A program made the translations under genes and the position numbers. 34,401 nt of DNA. Source: Bacteroidales bacterium. GTDB taxonomy: Bacteria; Bacteroidota; Bacteroidia; Bacteroidales; P3. The DNA is taken from contig JAISTG010000076.1 in NCBI GenBank assembly GCA_031272705.1, positions 83,204 through 117,604 of the forward strand, written 5' to 3'. The notes under the pieces are model-generated. The model worked only from the letters and a program-made list of their open reading frames with translations. It was not told the DNA's origin and did no database searches. Below, piece after piece: positions 30,647 through 34,401 of this stretch (position 1 is its first letter; each line of letters opens with the position of its first letter).

Positions 30647-33600
30647 TTATTGAACAATCAATTTTGCTGTTGAAACGCCATTCCGTGTCAATATCTGCAC
30701 CATATAAATTCCTTTATTGAGATTCCGGCAGTTCATTTGCATTGTGTAGTGTCCTGCACGGTGAGATCCGCGTTCCATAGTGGAGATAAGTCTTCCGTTA
30801 AGGTCGTAAAGTTTGAAACTAACCTTGGTATCGGTTGGAAGATAGTAGTTTATGCTTGTTTCTTTTTGGGCAGGGTTTGGATAGATGTCCAATTTAACGC
30901 TGCTGTTTTCTGCTACGTATCTGTTGATGTCGTCAATGCTTACAACAGAATCCAACTGTGCTACCGTATCTCCGAAATATGCGTAAAGCCCTTTGCCGTA
31001 GGTTGCTGCGTAAATAGCACCCGGTGCTTCCGTTGCACAATACATATTCCACGTAGGGGTGTTTGCTTCATATTCAACGTAACTTCTGAAAGGTTGATTG
31101 TTAGTTTGCTGCACCAGTTTATAGACAGGAACATTAGGAACGCCCTCCATCTTTTCCCATTCCACAGGATTAGCCGTGAAATCATTTGTTTTCCATACGC
31201 CGTCCTCTGCTCCTATGTAAGCGATATGTCCGTTTGTATTCTTCATACTTTCAATCAGTGCCGTGAATACGGGTTTAATAGCAGGGATATTATCAGTTGT
31301 GTTAGGGTCTATACCTGTTATATCGGTGAAAGAAACAGACGCTCCTGCAGCCATAGCATTTGTTGAACGCATAACGCTTGCCGAATTCTTAAAGTCTCCG
31401 AATGTGATAATTAAATTATTATTGTTGTTTCTGTCCGTTGCTATTGAAGTAATAATTCTTGTTACCGAAAGAATAGTGTCTATCGTTAATGGATTTGGCA
31501 TATTCATTCCGGGTGAATTATAAAAGGTTCCTGTTACCAATTCATGGTCGGTTAAATGAGCAGCAAGCAAGCCTGTAATTCTAACCAATGTAGAAGCTGC
31601 TCCTTCTTCAAGGGCTACAAACAAAGTATTTCCGTCAGCACTTGCAGATAAACAATGAACCTTTGAGCCGGTAGGGACCGGAAATATATTAGCCCAAACC
31701 AAATCATTAGAATAATCTGTCTGTCCTACACTTGCGATAACGTATTTTGAAAAATCCAAAATATCGTTGCAAGCATATACTGCTTTAACTGAAGCAAAGA
31801 ACAATCTGGATTGAACAGGGTCTTGAACGGTTATTGACATTGGTCCAAGGGTGGAATCCTGTAATTGTATGCTATCTGTAAGTGTATGATAGAACGGATA
31901 ATTCAACGGATGGGTAGAACTCTTGACTAATACGGAATCTCCCGGTAAAATCCAAGCTCCGTATTTCCATTCGTCACCTGACGATGTACCGCCAATGCGT
32001 CCGTTTATAATTGTATTAATATCTATTACCATTTTTGTAGAGTCAGGAACACTTGTAGCGTTGATAGATTCCCATAAACACATAGGTGCATTTATAGGGT
32101 CACTATCGTCAGGTGCAAGATATTGCGGCAAGAGTTGCAAGTCTCCTACCTTAAAATTCCATGTAGTTGTATTCACATCATAATATGAATTATTGTTGCT
32201 GTATGTTCTTGTTAAAGTAGTATATGGTCTTGCGAGGATAGCAGGTTTAACATAACTTGGAGAAATTTTTTCAAAGCCCGATGCTACAACCGAACTGCCC
32301 GAAAAATCCCAGCCATAATTACTATACTCATAATCATATAAAACATTATCATAATAACCTATACTGTTTGGAGACCAAATCATATCTCCATTTACATTGG
32401 TTTTATAATTTATGGTTAAAGTATTTCCTTCTACGTTAACTGTATAATTGGTTGAAGTAAAATAGAAGTATTGCGAACCATCTACGATAATAGTTGTATC
32501 ATTTATTTGATTCCATATTATTTCATCGTCTGTATTTACAAAAATACTTTTGCTTGCTTTTGGAATATAAACTATAGCATTGCTTTGTGCCGCACCAAAG
32601 ACAGAACCGTCGGCAGACACCGCAACATCATAAAACTGAACTGTGTTCATCCCCTTTATTGATAACTGCCATGCGAATTCAGGCAAGGCTGGTACATAAG
32701 GAGAAACTTCTCTGTAAATAAATACTCCTCCGTCAGTAGTAAGAACCATCATTAAAGAATCTGCTTTGGTTTGAGGATTTTCTTTCATTAGAATGCTGTG
32801 TATGTTATCAGCAACCCAATTACTGTCTGATATGTAAGCATTAGAATAGGCTTCCGTTTTCCACAAATAAAGACCTGTACCCCCTGTGTTGTTATTATCA
32901 TATCCCATTAAGAGATAACTTATTGCGCTTGAAGTCCTCAGTTTAGCACCCATATATACTTTTTCGTACTCTCCTCTGTCATCAACAAAAAGACTTAAGC
33001 CTTCATCCAAACTGTTTGCATAATAATAATATGCTTGTGAAGCAGCCATTGCTCTTGTCCATGCTACGTTATCCAAACTTCTTGTACGGAAAACCCCATC
33101 GAGATTAGAACCTGCTTCTGCTCCTACTGCTGCATACAGAGTATTAGGATCATTGATACCAAAAGAAATTACTATTCTGCCAAGGCTTGTTGGAGTAGGA
33201 GATATACCGATGTTATTTTTAGTAAGGATATTGGTATAAGTAGTTACATCATCAGGATTGTTTATGGCAATCTTATAGTCGGAAACGTTTGCTCCACCTA
33301 TGGTTGAACCACTAATTCCATAAGCCACTGCAATTCTACCATTTTTATTTACTTTAATATCACTTACAAAGATAGAACCTGCTGAAGCACCTGTTATTGT
33401 TACATTGTTCCAAGTTGCTCCTCCGTCATTGGAATACTTCAAGTTCTTTGTCAATCCAACGAAAATAGTATTGCCTAAACTCGCCATATTATTTACATAC
33501 GTCCATTCGTCTGTTCTGTCATATTTTACAGGGCGTGTGTTTGCTAAAGAAACAAAGTGCATGTTGCTTTTTGCATAAGCATACTTTGCCGAATCGGTAG

Positions 33601-34024
33601 CCAAAGACGCTGTCCAGTTTGCATTAGACCAGTTGTCCAATTTATAAACTCCATTACCTAATTGACCATTTACGGCATTATTTACCCCTTGTATTGGAGA
33701 GGTTGAGTTGTAATAACTTTCACCTGTTCCAACATAAACCGTTCCATCTTCGGTTTGACAGATAGCAGTAACCGCCGTACTTGCATTTTCGCCTTCGCCG
33801 AGTTGAATTTCTTCCCAGTTTTTTCCATTATTTACACTGATGTAGAAACCACCTGCAACGCCGCCTGCATACATTACATCGCTGTTGTATTTATCAAACA
33901 CAACGCTACGAACTCGTCCTCCTATATTTTCAGGACCTAACTTTACCCAATCAGAATTTTGAGCCATTAGACTCAATGAAGAAAGGGTTAATACCGTAAT
34001 CAAAAATACTTTTCTGATTTTCAT
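30647..34024 (-). CDS. Large secreted BNR/propeller protein with T9SS type A sorting domain
   Basis: 1125 residues. The signal peptide (LITVLTLSSLSLMAQ) is followed by sialidase/VPS10-type propeller repeats: GPENIGGRVRSVVFD, DVMYAGGVAGGFYISVNNGKNW, YVGTGESY, YSNDGGATWNNV. A central region (about 460-760) is Asn/Tyr/Thr-rich. The last 81 residues (from about 1045) form a T9SS type A sorting domain: LDIYPNPAQ, KLYDLNGRLI, LNKGIYMVQI and the KLIVQ end. The protein should pass the outer membrane by T9SS and be anchored or released at the surface. No catalytic motif is evident. It has its own promoter at 34071-34100 and a shared terminator downstream. Confidence 0.93.
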   Translation of the reverse strand: MKIRKVFLITVLTLSSLSLMAQNSDWVKLGPENIGGRVRSVVFDKYNSDVMYAGGVAGGFYISVNNGKNWEEIQLGEGENASTAVTAICQTEDGTVYVGTGESYYNSTSPIQGVNNAVNGQLGNGVYKLDNWSNANWTASLATDSAKYAYAKSNMHFVSLANTRPVKYDRTDEWTYVNNMASLGNTIFVGLTKNLKYSNDGGATWNNVTITGASAGSIFVSDIKVNKNGRIAVAYGISGSTIGGANVSDYKIAINNPDDVTTYTNILTKNNIGISPTPTSLGRIVISFGINDPNTLYAAVGAEAGSNLDGVFRTRSLDNVAWTRAMAASQAYYYYANSLDEGLSLFVDDRGEYEKVYMGAKLRTSSAISYLLMGYDNNNTGGTGLYLWKTEAYSNAYISDSNWVADNIHSILMKENPQTKADSLMMVLTTDGGVFIYREVSPYVPALPEFAWQLSIKGMNTVQFYDVAVSADGSVFGAAQSNAIVYIPKASKSIFVNTDDEIIWNQINDTTIIVDGSQYFYFTSTNYTVNVEGNTLTINYKTNVNGDMIWSPNSIGYYDNVLYDYEYSNYGWDFSGSSVVASGFEKISPSYVKPAILARPYTTLTRTYSNNNSYYDVNTTTWNFKVGDLQLLPQYLAPDDSDPINAPMCLWESINATSVPDSTKMVIDINTIINGRIGGTSSGDEWKYGAWILPGDSVLVKSSTHPLNYPFYHTLTDSIQLQDSTLGPMSITVQDPVQSRLFFASVKAVYACNDILDFSKYVIASVGQTDYSNDLVWANIFPVPTGSKVHCLSASADGNTLFVALEEGAASTLVRITGLLAAHLTDHELVTGTFYNSPGMNMPNPLTIDTILSVTRIITSIATDRNNNNNLIITFGDFKNSASVMRSTNAMAAGASVSFTDITGIDPNTTDNIPAIKPVFTALIESMKNTNGHIAYIGAEDGVWKTNDFTANPVEWEKMEGVPNVPVYKLVQQTNNQPFRSYVEYEANTPTWNMYCATEAPGAIYAATYGKGLYAYFGDTVAQLDSVVSIDDINRYVAENSSVKLDIYPNPAQKETSINYYLPTDTKVSFKLYDLNGRLISTMERGSHRAGHYTMQMNCRNLNKGIYMVQILTRNGVSTAKLIVQ

Positions 34025-34070
34025 AACTTAAATTATTTTATTATTTTATAATCCACTTTATTTTAAGGGG

Positions 34071-34100
34071 CAAAAGTACAAAAAAAAGATTTACTACAAA
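34071..34100 (-). promoter_or_regulatory. Promoter of the T9SS protein gene
   Basis: Minus strand -7 TACTTTTG (34071-34078) and TTTG (34097-34100), spaced 18 nt, 47 nt before the start codon. Confidence 0.68.
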
Positions 34101-34200
34101 AGAAAAAACAGAAAATTTTTTATCTCTGAATGTCTATTGTTTGATAATCAAGCATATAAAACTAATCATAAAATCATATTTATTCTCAAAATAGAATGAA

Positions 34201-34235
34201 AAAAATCGGTTTTAGAGCAAAAAAAATCGGTTTTA
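34201..34235. repeat. Two copies of AAAAATCGGTTTTA exactly 21 nt apart
   Basis: ATCGG occurs at 34205-34209 and 34226-34230 with the same flanking AAAAA and TTTTA. The 21-nt step equals that of arrays A-D, but only two units are clear. The rest of the 34025-34362 gap holds the two divergent promoters and AT-rich sequence with nothing else recognised. Confidence 0.55.
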
Positions 34236-34300
34236 CTTCTAAATTTCAATTTTTTGTTTTCCATCTTTGAAACTTTTTTTCTCAAAAAAAATGAAAATAA

Positions 34301-34331
34301 TTTGGTGGTATTAATATTTTTTGTACCTTTG
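34301..34331 (+). promoter_or_regulatory. Promoter of the gene at the right edge
   Basis: -33 TTTG (34301-34304) and -7 TACCTTTG (34324-34331) with a 19-nt spacer, pointing to a gene that starts within about 30 nt. Confidence 0.75.
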
Positions 34332-34362
34332 CAGCCGATTAAAATTATAAAATGTCAATCAA

Positions 34363-34401
34363 ATGATAAGGAAAATAAAACAAAATAATATAAAAAATAA
34401 T
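34363..34401 (+). CDS. Start of an unknown gene (partial, 13 codons)
   Basis: After the promoter at 34301-34331, an ATG at 34363 opens a frame (MIRKIKQNN, basic) that continues to the window edge. An earlier ATG at 34352 gives only MSIK and stops at TGA overlapping the 34363 start by ATGA. Too little is visible to name a product; the basic N-terminus could begin a signal peptide. Confidence 0.45.
   Translation, partial: MIRKIKQNNIKNN

Noticed and set aside
30737..31366. 209-codon plus-strand frame opposite the T9SS protein
   Set aside because: The minus-strand gene has a sorting domain and propeller motifs across this stretch; the plus frame is Cys/Val-rich with no domain.

Overview
The window is AT-rich chromosomal DNA from a member of the Bacteroidota, most likely Bacteroidales. 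Evidence: a fused SecDF, TonB-dependent receptors with an N-terminal carboxypeptidase-regulatory-like domain, a type IX secretion (T9SS) C-terminal sorting domain, a GWxTD-family protein, a stand-alone RRM protein, and promoters of the Bacteroidota form (-7 box TAnnTTTG, TTG/TTTG about 19 nt upstream). I saw no rRNA, tRNA, transposase, phage gene or CRISPR.

Layout. 1-8654 (minus): secDF with its own terminator, then a small membrane protein, a large TonB-dependent receptor and a secreted protein of a T9SS-associated type that runs off the left edge. 8927-11349 (plus): chorismate synthase, a DUF4369-like lipoprotein and an LpxH-type phosphatase. 11394-12626 (minus): an MtaD/SAH-deaminase-type amidohydrolase. 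13071-15570 (plus): small unknown protein, secreted alpha/beta hydrolase and PaaK-like adenylating enzyme with overlapping ends, then a separate nitroreductase to 16460. 16467-18478 (minus): gpmA, MBL-fold hydrolase and outer-membrane beta-barrel. 18822-22591 (plus): OmpA-type protein, GWxTD protein and GT2 glycosyltransferase, followed by an RRM protein with its own promoter, a highly structured leader and a terminator. 23339-26428 (minus): a DUF4412-like secreted protein and FtsK. 26624-30580 (plus): an exported C1B (bleomycin-hydrolase-type) peptidase with an extra C-terminal domain, a 733-nt non-coding stretch, then an acyl carrier protein and an LpxL-type acyltransferase. 30647-34024 (minus): a large BNR/propeller protein with a T9SS sorting domain. 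A new plus-strand gene begins at the right edge.

Most genes are housekeeping or envelope genes. The unusual part is between them. Five intergenic regions (8754-8879, 12755-12922, 18600-18725, 23188-23313, about 28803-29275) carry arrays with a strict 21-nt (partly 22-nt) period, close to two turns of B-DNA. Three share the core AATCAAATT or its reverse complement AATTTGATT, swapped in place without breaking the phase, and all three lie between divergent promoters. The fourth has the palindromic core TCACATGTGA and lies between convergent genes. The fifth (about 470 bp) uses yet other cores, including TTTCGSCGAAA, and folds back on itself as a giant inverted repeat with 37-bp and 31-bp perfect arms. 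The same period with different sequences in neighbouring loci is the strongest candidate here for an undescribed system, perhaps helically phased binding sites for an architectural protein. The period, phase and symmetry are read directly from the sequence; the function is unknown.
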